This document shows, piece by piece, positions 8,775 through 17,418 of a stretch of DNA of 64,000 nucleotides. Both the position numbers and the translations under genes were made by a program. Every line of letters starts with the position of its first letter. Position 1 is the first letter of the stretch. The DNA is from JAFKFI01 sp963795435 (GTDB lineage: Bacteria; Pseudomonadota; Alphaproteobacteria; Acetobacterales; Acetobacteraceae). The notes beneath the pieces are model-generated. The model ran no database searches and was not told the DNA's origin. It saw nothing but the letters and a program-made list of their open reading frames with translations. Location of the stretch: the NCBI GenBank assembly GCA_963795435.1, contig CAWCHV010000001.1:1-64000 (forward strand). Reading direction: 5' to 3'.

Positions 8775-8962
8775 GGCTTCATCCTTCCGAGCACGATCTG
8801 TGCCGAGACATGTAGCCCCGCGCCGAGCACGAACCAAGCGACCGGGACCACCCCACGCCAGCCGAGCAGCTGGCCGCCGATCGCCGGGGCGACGAAGCCG
8901 CCGATGGCGAACGCCAGACCGAGGTTGCTGAGCACCCGATGCCGGTGACGGAAGCGGATCAC
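8771..8962 (-). CDS. Small two-helix membrane protein
   Basis: About 63 residues from a GTG at 8962 (VIRFRHRHRVLSNLG). Two hydrophobic segments follow, LGLAFAIGGFVAPAIGGQL and GVVPVAWFVLGAGLHVSAQI, then a charged end (LGRMKP). The start is chosen because upstream sequence in this frame belongs to the toxin fragment on the other strand. The stop overlaps the next gene by GTGA. No family recognised. Confidence 0.42.
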   Translation of the reverse strand: MIRFRHRHRVLSNLGLAFAIGGFVAPAIGGQLLGWRGVVPVAWFVLGAGLHVSAQIVLGRMKP

Positions 8963-9025
8963 CCCGGTCGGGGCGGCAAACCGGGCGCCCATCGGCCCGT
9001 TCCGGCTCCACGGCGCCTTGGGGGG

Positions 9026-9238
9026 TTCCCCAACGCCAAGCCGGCCAAGCCGAAGGCTCTCGGGGGAGGGGAGCCGAGGGCACGATGGGATTTGGGAGAC
9101 GGAACATTCGCCGAATGGGACAGCCGGCATGGTGCCTTGGAGCGATATTCCTAGCGCGGTGCCCACCTGGGGGAGTTTGATCCCGTGACCGGGGAGCGGT
9201 TGAAGCCGCCGAACCCGAGCTACAAGGCGGAGCCATGA
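9026..9238 (+). pseudogene. Orphan colicin E3-like cytotoxic RNase C-terminal domain, amber-interrupted
   Basis: The reading frame gives FPNAKPAKPK, then WDLGDGTFAEWDSRHGALE, followed by an in-frame TAG at 9152-9154. It then continues without shift through RGAHLGEFDPVTGERLKPP and ends at TGA 9236-9238. The arrangement W-x-D-x-DGT-x-EWDSxHG, then HLGEFDPxTGExxKP, matches the C-terminal ribonuclease domain of colicin E3-type and polymorphic toxins. Residues upstream of 9026 do not resemble a toxin body, so this is a detached C-terminal cassette. The TAG probably replaces a Ser codon (TCG). Its stop overlaps the start of the next gene, as for toxin-immunity pairs. Confidence 0.62.
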
Positions 9239-9504
9239 CAGTTCGGCACTACCTGATGGGCTATGACAAGGCCGGTTCCGCTCTCGCGGTCGAGTATCCG
9301 ATCAAGCCGGAGCACCTGGACCTTGTTCGCCCCATCATTGCCCCCGACCCCGACGATCCCGACCTGATCGATCCGGTCGCCCTCGCGCCGCATCAGGTGG
9401 AAGCGATCGCCGAGATTACCGGCCGGCGCCTGGACGGCGGAGCTTATGATTTCTTCCTCCAGGCTTTCGACGAAGCGTCCCCGATCGCCGATCGAGCCGC
9501 ATAG
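9235..9504 (+). CDS. Putative immunity protein to the E3-like toxin domain
   Basis: 89 residues from ATG 9235, overlapping the toxin-fragment stop by four bases (ATGA). The protein is strongly acidic (AVEYPIKPEH, IIAPDPDDPDLID), as expected for a protein that covers a basic RNase. Its middle resembles small immunity-like proteins found beside E3-type domains (MTVRHYLMGYDKAGSALAVE). Neighbourhood and overlap are the main support; I do not claim a specific Pfam match. It should bind the toxin domain in the cytoplasm. Confidence 0.55.
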   Translation: MTVRHYLMGYDKAGSALAVEYPIKPEHLDLVRPIIAPDPDDPDLIDPVALAPHQVEAIAEITGRRLDGGAYDFFLQAFDEASPIADRAA

Positions 9505-9760
9505 AGGGCAGGCCGCGCTGTCGCCAGAAACGCCAGATTTCCGCCCCTGGACGGGTTTTTTCGGCCTTGGCCGCTATAACCCAACACCGGCCAGAGGGAT
9601 ACCGGCCTGTACGGCCCGGAAAACGGCGGGAAAGCCTATGCGGGGTCGCCGTCCGGAACTCACTCCCCGCGCAGCAATTCGTCGAGCACTTCGCAACTCA
9701 TATTCCTCAAGGCCACACCGTCCCCTTGCCATCAGCTTGCGCCACCACTTCGACGGCAGT
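9505..9760. other. Intergenic region after immunity gene
   Basis: About 250 bases between the immunity-like gene and the converging small gene downstream. No gene or clear terminator seen. Confidence 0.3.
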
Positions 9761-9982
9761 TTAGCTGGGATCGAGCTCTTCCCGCGTCATTCTTGCCAGA
9801 ATTCGGAGGCCCAACTCTCGTTCCAGTAGCGCGCCGCGCAGCAGCTCCGCCTCAGGAATTGCATCAAGCTCTGCCTCACTCACATCGGGCAACAGTGCGA
9901 TCAGCGTCTTTTCCGACCCGTCCCACAGCAAATCATCGAACGCCTCTTCGCTCATCTCGCGCAGCTTCTCGCGCGGGTTCAT
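9761..9982 (-). CDS. Small acidic helical hypothetical protein
   Basis: About 73 residues from ATG 9982 (MNPREKLREMSEEAFDDLL). Almost entirely charged and helical, very acidic in the middle (PDVSEAELDAIPEAELLRG), and ending EELDPS. No family recognised. It lies with other small minus-strand genes of uncertain, possibly phage-derived, origin. Confidence 0.45.
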   Translation of the reverse strand: MNPREKLREMSEEAFDDLLWDGSEKTLIALLPDVSEAELDAIPEAELLRGALLERELGLRILARMTREELDPS

Positions 9983-10116
9983 AGCCGTGGCTCCTTTTCC
10001 ACCCTGCGCGTCGGCTGCCACTGCAACCAGGCGCGGGTTCGAGTTCGGCGCGTTAAATGGCCTGCGGCGAACAGTTCCATATCGATCAGCGTGCGAGCCA
10101 TGTGCCTCCTTCGGAA

Positions 10117-10350
10117 TTACATCACGTCGTCATCCTCGTAGCTGCCCGGATTATCGGGATCACGCACCCGGCCATCCGGGGCGTTCGGCTCGCGGAGCCA
10201 CCGCCGGGTACCGAGCAGGTTGCCGTCCTCATCCCGCACCGGCTCAACCCCCACCACGATCAGCGTCGGCGCATCGTCCGACAGGTCAGGCGCGGCGCCC
10301 GTTGCCGCCAAGCGGAGGATGCGGCGCCAGACCTGATCCGTTGAACCCAT
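10117..10350 (-). CDS. Small hypothetical protein, possibly phage-derived
   Basis: 77 residues from ATG 10350. Contains TLIVVGVEPVRDEDGNLLG and a very acidic tail (PGSYEDDDVM). Its start lies inside the 3' end of the upstream gene (65-base overlap), so the true start may be later or the two genes may be tightly coupled. Function unknown. Confidence 0.4.
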   Translation of the reverse strand: MGSTDQVWRRILRLAATGAAPDLSDDAPTLIVVGVEPVRDEDGNLLGTRRWLREPNAPDGRVRDPDNPGSYEDDDVM

Positions 10351-10909
10351 CGCGGCCTTCCTCCAATCGCCTGACAGCGGCCATCACCGCCGCCATGTCG
10401 GTTGCTTCCACCTTCACCCGCACGATGGCCGCCACGTGCTCGGCCTCCGGCGCCGTCAACTCGCCGGCCGCCACTGCTTTCGCAATAACGTGAAGCATTC
10501 CCGCGCTGTCGGCAGCATCCCCGAGCGCGAATGGTGCTGGCACGTCACGGCGGATCGGCCACACGCGAGGCAGGATGGCGGAGGTGAACAACTGCGCCGC
10601 CGCCATGTCTCCGGCGGCCGTCATGGCGGCGATCTTCCTGATTGCCGCGACGGCCTCATCGAGCGCCGCCTTTTCCAGCAGCAAGGCCGCCGGTTGCGGG
10701 TGCCAGGGCGCTTGCCCGATGGATTGCCACTCTCGCCGGGTCAAAACCGCATGGCCTGCATCGTCCCTGCAAAATGCAGAACGGTTGCAGGATAAGCCCG
10801 CACGACGCGCCGTGTCAGGCTCGGACCTTTGCTTCAGGGGATCGGTCAGATGACCCACATTGTCTATCTCGTCATGATGATCGCTTTTGGCAACGATGTG
10901 CCGAGACAA
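10286..10909 (-). CDS. DUF5681-like (small-terminase-associated) protein
   Basis: The conserved part begins about LLEKAALDEAVAAIRKIAAM. It continues through GDMAAAQLFTSAILPRVWP, RRDVPAPFALGDAAD, and AAGELTAPEAEHVAAIVRVK. That order (a helix pair with R/W-P-R-R-D, then an Asp-Ala linker, then AAGELTPxEA) is typical of the C-terminal half of DUF5681-type proteins found in prophage packaging regions. The first ~60 residues are low quality, so the real start may lie nearer 10750. No terminase large subunit or other phage gene is adjacent, so this looks like a remnant. Confidence 0.5.
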   Translation of the reverse strand: MSRHIVAKSDHHDEIDNVGHLTDPLKQRSEPDTARRAGLSCNRSAFCRDDAGHAVLTRREWQSIGQAPWHPQPAALLLEKAALDEAVAAIRKIAAMTAAGDMAAAQLFTSAILPRVWPIRRDVPAPFALGDAADSAGMLHVIAKAVAAGELTAPEAEHVAAIVRVKVEATDMAAVMAAVRRLEEGRDGFNGSGLAPHPPLGGNGRRA

Positions 10910-11307
10910 ATGGCAACCGAAGGATCGATGGCAGATTGCATGGCATCTATCACTCGGAGCGCTTCAGCCGAAACCGGGAATCACCGCAATTTCTGGTATT
11001 GTCAGCCTGCCGTGGCCAATATCACTTTGGGACCGCGGGCGTCGCAGCAACCGTCGCAGACAGCAATTCCGCAGGTAGGAAACGCCCCCTGCGAACCCTA
11101 CCGTGAATGGAGCGATCCTGCGGTTCACGCCGCTTGCGTGTCAGCCCGCGCTGGCGGGATGTTCAGCGGCTCCGCGCGCCCACAACCGCCCGCTGGGATG
11201 GAGAACCCACGCCTTATGCGGGCACCCGATGGAGGGACGTTCTGGTTTCCCTGTGTAGGCGCCGCCGCGTCAACACCCGCGTGCCAGGCTCCCTGAAAAG
11301 CTTGCCC
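10910..11307. other. Gap without supported genes
   Basis: About 400 bases. Short frames exist on both strands, but none has convincing composition or a recognisable motif. Confidence 0.3.
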
Positions 11308-11493
11308 TCATGCCGGCCTCGCGTCGCGGATGCTGTCAGCATCGAGCCACGTCCGTGCGGCGCAGACCAGCGCGTCATCCGGTGTGCGGATCAGCCGGCC
11401 CGACCACACGCCGCGCGAGGTCGAGACCGTGAAAATCCCGCCGCGCCCATTCGTGTCGGCTGACAGCGTGATCGGCGAGCGCGCGGATGTCAT
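11308..11493 (-). CDS. Small hypothetical protein
   Basis: 61 residues from ATG 11493. The second half, IFTVSTSRGVWSGRLIRTPD followed by DALVCAARTWLDA, has good protein character (strands, then a helix). It overlaps the small gene upstream by ~120 bases in another frame, so one of the two may be a shadow, or they may form one frameshifted gene. Unknown function. Confidence 0.3.
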   Translation of the reverse strand: MTSARSPITLSADTNGRGGIFTVSTSRGVWSGRLIRTPDDALVCAARTWLDADSIRDARPA

Positions 11494-11632
11494 CGATCAT
11501 CTCGGGCTCGCTCGCATGGGGCGATCGCTGCGCAGGCCGCGCGTCGCGCGTCCTCGCGGGGATGCGGTTCGGCCCGCGCACCTTGCCGGTGTGAAGATCG
11601 ACGATGTAGCGCCCGTAGTTTGTCAGGTTCAT
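11375..11632 (-). CDS. Small hypothetical protein
   Basis: About 85 residues from ATG 11632. MNLTNYGRYIVDLHTGKVRG is a convincing opening, followed by Arg-rich sequence and EMIDDIRALADHA. The later part overlaps the neighbouring short gene out of frame. A single frameshift near 11450-11490 could join the two into one ~110-residue protein. Unknown function. Confidence 0.32.
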   Translation of the reverse strand: MNLTNYGRYIVDLHTGKVRGPNRIPARTRDARPAQRSPHASEPEMIDDIRALADHAVSRHEWARRDFHGLDLARRVVGPADPHTG

Positions 11633-11728
11633 GTGCGATCTCTCCCCACCACTGGTGACTGCTGTTCGGGCGCTGCTTGGCTGAGGCTGTGCAATGCACG
11701 GCGCGGCTTCCTCGCTCAACGCAGCATG

Positions 11729-12892
11729 TAATACCAGGACTTCTCTGATTAGTACCCATGCGCCCAGTCTCGCAGCCCAAGGGACATGATTCTCCAAGGT
11801 TGATCGACGAGTTTGTTCCAGGCGTCGCAGCAATGGTCGACCAGGTTGTCGTAGCAGGTGAACACTCGGTTGGAGAGCCAGTTGTCGCGCATGAACTCCC
11901 ACACGTTCTCTTGCGGGTTCAGCTCTGGGCATTTGGCGGGCAGCGACACGATTGTGAGGTTGTCGGGCACGACGAGCTTCTCGGACGTGTGCCATCCGGC
12001 TTGATCGACAAGAAGCGCCGCGTGCCGTCCGGGCGCGACCTGCGCCGAGATCGCCGCCAGATGCAGGCCCATCGCCTCGGTGTTGCACCAGGGCAGGATC
12101 AGGCCGACGCTCTTGCCCTCTTTGGGGCAGATGGCACCGAAGATGTAGGTCGAGGCCGTGCGCTGGTCGTGTGGGGCGGATGGCCGGGTGCCGCGTTTCG
12201 CCCAGCGTCGCGTGATCTTGTTTTTCTGACCGATGCGCGCTTCATCGCCGAACCAGATCTCTACATCGCCGGGAGCGACGCCCTTCTGGCGCGCGATCGC
12301 GTCCAGCTGCGCGGGGAAGCTTTTTTAAAAGCCTCGATGGCGCCCTCGGCCTGCGCGTGATGACGCGGACGCGCGGACAGCTTGCGATACCCCATCGCGC
12401 GCAGCTCGCGGCCGAGCGTCTGCTTGGCGATGGTGACCTGGAACTCGTCCCAGACCCATTGGCACAGGTCGATGATGCGCCAACGCACCACGCCATGAAT
12501 CGCGGGGATCGGCCCGCTCTCGATCATCTCGGCCAGCGCCGCGCGGTGCCTGTCGTTCAGCCGCGACGGCTGACCGGGCGCCTTGCGATCGACCAGGCCG
12601 TCCGGGCCATGGGTGTTGAGCTTGACCACCCAGTCGCGCACGATCTGCAACGTCACACCGCCGATCCGGGCCGCCTCCGTGCGGCTCGCACCATCGTAGA
12701 TCGCCGCCAACGCCAGCAATCGCCGCGCCTGCGGACCGTCCTTGCTCCGGCGGGCAGCGGACCGCAGCTGCGACGCATCAAAATCGGCCCGAAGCGGGAT
12801 CGGCATGGCGAACTCCTGCGTTCGCCGTCTTGAATCAGAACGCCGCCGCGTCGGGGAAGCCCCTCGAGTTACAATCTCGAAGCCTTGGTATA
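11729..12892 (-). mobile_element. IS630-family element, copy 1
   Basis: About 1.16 kb bounded by TA at 11729-11730 and 12891-12892, the usual IS630/Tc1 target duplication. The ends are related inverted repeats (TACCAAGGCTTC at one end; ATACCAGGACTT read inward from the other). It is nearly identical to copies at 43888-45051 and 62703-63865, but inverted relative to them. The three copies differ by a base or two in the first 30 bases (TTGTAACTC, TTGTGAACTC, TTGTGACTC). Confidence 0.9.
11749..12806 (-). CDS. IS630-family transposase, read through a T4A6 frameshift site
   Basis: Starts at 12806 (MPIPLRADFDASQLRSAAR) with a helix-turn-helix/Psq-like N-terminus (ARIGGVTLQIVRDWVVKL). At the TTTTAAAAAAGC tract (~12325) a -1 slip moves EAFKK into SFPAQLDAIARQKGV. 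The second frame holds the DDE triad: WFGDEARIG, LLVDQAGWH and PELNPQENVW. It ends at 11749. A-tract frameshifting is common in IS630 elements, and all three copies here have the same arrangement, so I read it as programmed rather than damaged. Confidence 0.85.
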
Positions 12893-13076
12893 AGTCCGCG
12901 ATGTGTGGTCACCCACCCTCTGCTGGAAGCAATACCACAGCTCGGAACGTTAAATGCCAATCCGACAAAACAAATTGCCCACGAGCTTGGCTGCGTCGTC
13001 AGCGTCATATCCGGCGGCTACCTCGTACAAGGGTTGCAGTGCCGTGTTTGTCCAATCGGACGGGACGCTGCTGGTG
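12893..13076. other. Short gap between IS630 copy 1 and IS3 element
   Basis: About 180 bases with no supported gene. Confidence 0.3.
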
Positions 13077-13142
13077 TGACCTGCCCCCGAGGTTTCGGAC
13101 CACGGCGAGCGTGAGAGATTGGCTCCCGGATGGAGGGAGCAG

Positions 13143-13406
13143 ATGCGGAAGTCGAGGTTCACGGACGAACAGATGGTGGCGATCATCCGCGAGGCGGATC
13201 GTGATCCGGCTGCGGATGTCGCGAAACGGCACAGTGTCAGCGCGCAGACGATCTATACATGGCGCAAGCGGTTCGGCGAATTGCGGTCGGAGGACGTCCG
13301 CCGTCTGCGGCAGCTCGAGGCGGAGAATGCGCGGCTCAAGAAGCTGGTGGCTGAGCGCGATCTCGAGATCGAGGTGATGAAGGAGGTTGCCGCAAAAAAC
13401 TGGTGA
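13143..13406 (+). CDS. IS407-type IS3 transposase OrfA
   Basis: About 87 residues from ATG 13143 (MRKSRFTDEQMVAIIREAD). The helix-turn-helix (AKRHSVSAQTIYTWRKRFG) is followed by a leucine zipper (RRLRQLEAENARLKKLVAE). It ends overlapping orfB by four bases, as is normal for the group; OrfA and OrfB are normally fused by -1 frameshifting. Confidence 0.85.
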   Translation: MRKSRFTDEQMVAIIREADRDPAADVAKRHSVSAQTIYTWRKRFGELRSEDVRRLRQLEAENARLKKLVAERDLEIEVMKEVAAKNW

Positions 13407-14270
13407 GCGTGCCGGCTCGCCGCAAACAAGTGGACTATAGCCGGGAGCGTGGTCTCTCGGTGCGGCGGGCCTGCACGCTGTTCTCGGTGGCACGATCGGC
13501 GCTCGGGTATCGCGGCAGGAAAACGGCCGGGGACGCCAAGCTGGTCGATCGGATGAAGGCGCTGTCGGCGCAATATCCGCGCTAGCTATCGGCGCATCGG
13601 GATTTTCCTGGGCCGTGATGGCGATGCGATGAGCCCTGGTCGCGCGTATCGGCTGTGGCGCTTGGCGAAGCTGCAGGTGCCGCGCAAGCGAGGGCGCAAA
13701 CGTTTGGCCGCGTCACGCCCGCGGCCGCAGACGCCGGCGGCGGCGAACCAGGTCTGGAGCTACGACTTCGTATTCGACCATTGCGCCAACGGCCAGCGGC
13801 TGAAGTGCCTGACGGTGACCGACGAGTTCACCAAGGAGGGGCTTGCGATCGACGTCGGTGGGCGCATCCGCTCGACCCGGGTGATCGAGATCCTGTCGCG
13901 ACTGGTCAGCAACCGTGGCGCGCCCGCGTTCCTGCGTTCCGACAACGGCCCGGAATTCGTATCGCGTGCGCTGCTGAGCTGGATCACCGAGCAGGGCATC
14001 CGCACCGCGCTGATCGACCCCGGCAAGCCCTGGCAGAATGGCGTCGGCGAAAGCTTCAACGGCAAGTTCCGCGACGAATGCCTCAGCCTCGAATGGTTCC
14101 GTTCCCGGGCGGAAGCAACGGTGGTGATCGAGACGTGGCGGCGGCACTTCAACGAGGTGCGTCCGCATTCGAGCCTGGGCTATCAGACGCCGGCGGCGTT
14201 CGCTGCCGCCCCGTCTGGGGCAACTGGAGCAGGTAGGAGCCGGTCTCTCAAGTTAACGACGGTCCGATGA
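13403..14270 (+). pseudogene. IS407-type IS3 transposase OrfB, broken by a 2-base deletion
   Basis: Begins SVPARRKQVDYSRERGLSVR and reaches ALSAQYPR, then hits a TAG at 13583-13585. Comparison with the family motif RYGYRRI shows that two bases are missing there. The second frame resumes SYRRIGIFLGRDG and carries the full integrase core: SYDFVFDHC (first D), LRSDNGPEF (second D), and GKPWQNGVGESFNGKFRDE (catalytic E). It ends SSLGYQTPAAFA plus a tail. Confidence 0.8.
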
Positions 14271-14389
14271 AACCGGGCACATGATCGGCCTGAATGCGAA
14301 GCGGCTGGCCGTCGCGCTCGCCATCCGTGCGACATCGGGCCGCCGCGTTTCGTCGAACGCGGCGACTTCGCTCGCCGTTCCGCGCGCGG

Positions 14390-15477
14390 CTACGCCGCCA
14401 CTTTCGGTTCAGCGACCCAGGATTTCACGACCGGCAGGACTTCCTTGGCGAAAAGTTTCAGGCCGCGCTCGGACACCTTGTAAGGCGTGCCGCCGAACCG
14501 GAATGCAACGTTGAGCTCGAAATTGCCGAGCAGCCGATGGCGCTCCTCGAGCCCGTGCAGGATCTTGTCGGGCGTGCCCCAGCTCGCGGCCTTCATGAAG
14601 CCTTCCACCGCGCCCTCGAGCCCGCTTTTCCTGGCGATGTCAGCCTTCTGCTGATAGCCGTCATAGCCCTTCACCGTCTTGAAGTGCTCGCCGAGAAACT
14701 CATAGTGATGGAAATTGCTCTCTACGAACTTGCCCTGGTATTTGCGCGCTTCCTCCTCAGTCTGTGCCAGATCGGCGCCGCAGATGCAGAATTCGGTCAG
14801 CATGACATGCGGTGGCTCGGTGCCGTGGAACTGGCGGTGCAGCTCCCGCCCGCGCTCGACCATCGGCAGGCGGATCTCCCACGGCCGGTCGGCGAACATC
14901 ACGATGTGGGCGCCGAGCTTGGCGGCGGAGACGATGAAATCCTCGCTCGACGCCACCGCGTAGATGCGGCCGTCGAATGAATATTGCGGGCGCGGCCGGA
15001 TCTCGATGCGCGGCTGCTTGTAGAATGTACCTCGCCCTCGATGAAGCCGGTCTTTAGCGCGTTCACGATCATCGGCGCCGCTTCGTCAAAGCGCTCGCGC
15101 AATTCGTCCATGCTCAGGCGGAATGCCGCGAATTCGCGCCGGGCGAGCCCGCGGCCCATGCCGAGACGGAAGCGCCCCTTGCAGAAATAGTCCAGCATCA
15201 CCGCCTGCTCCGCGACCCGCAGCGGATCGTGCCACGGCAGGATCACGGCGGCCGTTCCGAAATCGACATTCGGGCACACGCCGGCCAGATAGCTCATCAG
15301 CTGAATGTTATCAGGCACGAATGAGTAGTCGTTGAAGTGATGCTCGGCCGACCACAGGCAGTCAAACCCCAAATTCGCGGCCAGCCGGGCAAGCCGGATC
15401 TCTTCGTCCCAGACCCTGCTGTCGGAGCAATCCTCCCAGCCGTAGCTGGCAAACACCATCATCATCCCGACGTCCAT
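14390..15477 (-). pseudogene. LLM-class flavin-dependent (luciferase-like) monooxygenase, frameshifted
   Basis: Starts at 15477 (MDVGMMMVFASYGWED). N-terminal landmarks of the bacterial luciferase fold are present: GFDCLWSAEHHFNDY, the VAEQAVMLDYFCKGRFRLG strand-helix, and GRGLARREF. At about 15028-15032 one base is missing after FIEGE. The next frame continues TFYKQPRIEIRPRPQYSF, then AVASSEDFIVSAAKLG, and ends at 14390. Total ~360 residues, normal for the family. FMNH2-dependent oxidation of an unknown substrate is expected. It is the last gene of a minus-strand run of oxidative catabolic genes. Confidence 0.8.
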
Positions 15478-15735
15478 ATGTCCTTCTCCCTCTCTCCGGT
15501 TCAGAATGCGCTTTGCCCATCAGGCAGTGAGATTGATCAACTTGCCGGATCGTGGGCGCGGCCGCCCGATCCCGCTTGCCGTGTGTCGAGGTGAGTGAAA
15601 GCTTCACGTCCTCGGTCAGATGCGGCCGGCCCAGTTCAAGCCCCCGGCTCACCCACGCTCCCCATTCTGCATAGCGACAGCAGCGTATGGGAGACTTTGC
15701 GTGTGTACGCTGGATGGCCGCCGCTGGTCTGACCG
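15478..15735. other. Intergenic, upstream of LLM gene
   Basis: About 260 bases between two minus-strand genes; likely carries the promoter of the luciferase-like gene. No motif assigned. Confidence 0.3.
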
Positions 15736-17376
15736 CTATGCCAACGACAGTTCCCGATAGCCCCCCATCGAGACCGCGTCGCAGCGTTGGCGGAACGCCG
15801 GATGGCCGCCGCTGTAGCGCACGACCCGACGGACCTGCTTGCCCTCCACGTTGCGGTTGATGCCGGTCATCCAGGAGTCGACCTCGGTGAACAGCAATCC
15901 CTCGTTCGTCTCGATGACGTGATCAGTCCAGGCTTTCGCGGCCTCGGGCGCCGCATCCACCCGGGTTATGCCATTGTCGCGCGCGTGGCGGATCAGCGCG
16001 GTGACCCAGTCGGACGTGTATTCCACCGCCCGCGGGAAGTTGCCGAGACCGGCGTGCGGGCCCATCACCATCATGAAATTCGGGAACCCGTCGACCAGAA
16101 TACCCAGCAGAGTCACCGGTCCGTCGGCCCATTTGTCCTTCAGCGACACGTCGCCCACGCCCCTGATGTCGATGCGGTCGAACGCTCCGGTGATCGCGTC
16201 GAAACCAGTCGCATAGATGATCATGTCGAACTGGTAATTGGCGTCCGAGGTGCGGATACCCTCCGGCGTGATGTGCTCGATCGGCGTTTCGGTCAGATCG
16301 ACCAGTTTCACGTTGGGCTGGTTGTAAACTTCGAAATAGCCGCTTTCCAGCGGCACCCGTCGCGTGCCGAAGCCGTGCGTCTTGGGGACCAGCTTTTCCG
16401 CGACCGCCGGATCCTTGACCCGCTCGCGGATCTTTCGCGCCAGATAGTCCGACATCAGCTTGTTGGCCTCGCGATCGGTCAGGACGTCGCGGAAATTGCC
16501 CATCCAGATGCCGAAGCCCGGTTCGCCATAGCGCTTTTCCCAGAAGGCCTCGCGTTCTTCCTCCGTCACCTGGAACACCGAACGGGGGTCGGCGGCGTGG
16601 ATGAAGCAGCCGATGGTATTCTGGCAGCGGGCGAAGATATCCGCGTAGTTCTTGCGGATCTCGCGCATTTCCTCCGGCGTGACCCTCGAATTGTGCAGCG
16701 GCGCCGACCATTGCGCGGTGCGCTGGAACACGGTCAGGTGGCCCGCGGTCTTGGCGATTTCCGTGATCGCCTGAATGCCGGTAGCGCCAGTGCCGATCAC
16801 CGCGACCCGCTTGCCTGCAAAACTGACCGGTTCCTTGGGCCAGTTATGCGTATGGCAGGACTGGCCCCTGAAGCCCTCGATACCGGGAATGCGCGGCAGG
16901 ACAGACGCCGACAGCACGCCGACCGCGGTAATCAGGAAGCGCGCGGTGCAAGACGTACAGTCGTCGAGCGTGACCTCCCAGCTTCGGCTGTCTTCCTGGT
17001 AGTGGGCCGCGGTGACTGTGGTTTTGAACTGAATGTCGCGCCGGAAATCGAACTTGTCGGCGACGTAATTGAGATATCGCTCGGTCTCCGGCTGGCCCGC
17101 GAAATGCTCCTCCCAATCCCACTCGTCGAGCAGTTCCTGGGAAAAGGAGTAGCCGTAGGTCCAGCTTTCGGAGTCAAACCGCGCGCCGGGATAGCGGTTC
17201 CAGTACCAGGTTCCGCCTACGTTGGAGCCGGCCTCGAACACCCGGGTCGTCAGGCCGAGTTCGCGCAGGCGGTAGAGTTGATACAGGCCGGAAACCCCGG
17301 CGCCGATGACGATCGCGTCGAAATCGGGAGCCACTTTCGCCGCCGGCTCGCGCGCGGTCTCCGCTCTGTCGTTCAT
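15736..17376 (-). CDS. Baeyer-Villiger monooxygenase (FAD, NADPH)
   Basis: 546 residues, intact. FAD-binding Rossmann motif GAGVSGLYQLYRLRELG lies near residue 28. The type I Baeyer-Villiger fingerprint FRGQSCHTHNWP is at ~170, followed by the NADPH loop VIGTGATGIQ. The C-terminal half contains IIYATGFDAITGAFDRID and GFPNFMMVMGPHAG, as in cyclohexanone and phenylacetone monooxygenases. It should insert oxygen next to a ketone to give an ester or lactone. Neighbouring luciferase-like, amidohydrolase and reductase genes support a catabolic route for a cyclic or aromatic ketone; the actual substrate cannot be told. Confidence 0.9.
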   Translation of the reverse strand: MNDRAETAREPAAKVAPDFDAIVIGAGVSGLYQLYRLRELGLTTRVFEAGSNVGGTWYWNRYPGARFDSESWTYGYSFSQELLDEWDWEEHFAGQPETERYLNYVADKFDFRRDIQFKTTVTAAHYQEDSRSWEVTLDDCTSCTARFLITAVGVLSASVLPRIPGIEGFRGQSCHTHNWPKEPVSFAGKRVAVIGTGATGIQAITEIAKTAGHLTVFQRTAQWSAPLHNSRVTPEEMREIRKNYADIFARCQNTIGCFIHAADPRSVFQVTEEEREAFWEKRYGEPGFGIWMGNFRDVLTDREANKLMSDYLARKIRERVKDPAVAEKLVPKTHGFGTRRVPLESGYFEVYNQPNVKLVDLTETPIEHITPEGIRTSDANYQFDMIIYATGFDAITGAFDRIDIRGVGDVSLKDKWADGPVTLLGILVDGFPNFMMVMGPHAGLGNFPRAVEYTSDWVTALIRHARDNGITRVDAAPEAAKAWTDHVIETNEGLLFTEVDSWMTGINRNVEGKQVRRVVRYSGGHPAFRQRCDAVSMGGYRELSLA

Positions 17377-17418
17377 GCCCAGCTCTCTCCCCTCACAACC
17401 CTGCCGCCCTTCAGTGCC

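Larger units (their letters stand above)
13077..14284 (+). mobile_element. IS3-family element, IS407 type
   Basis: The left end TGACCTGCCCCCGAGGTTTC begins at 13077; the right end, ending near 14284, is a diverged counterpart (GGTCCGATGAAACCGGGCAC). Length ~1.2 kb with orfA and orfB in the usual arrangement. The right repeat is degenerate, and orfB is frameshifted, so the copy is probably dead. Confidence 0.75.

Noticed and set aside
9026..9238. Toxin fragment read as a normal end at TAG 9152
   Set aside because: Toxin-type residues (HLGEFDPVTGE) continue in the same frame after the TAG, so the natural end is at 9238.
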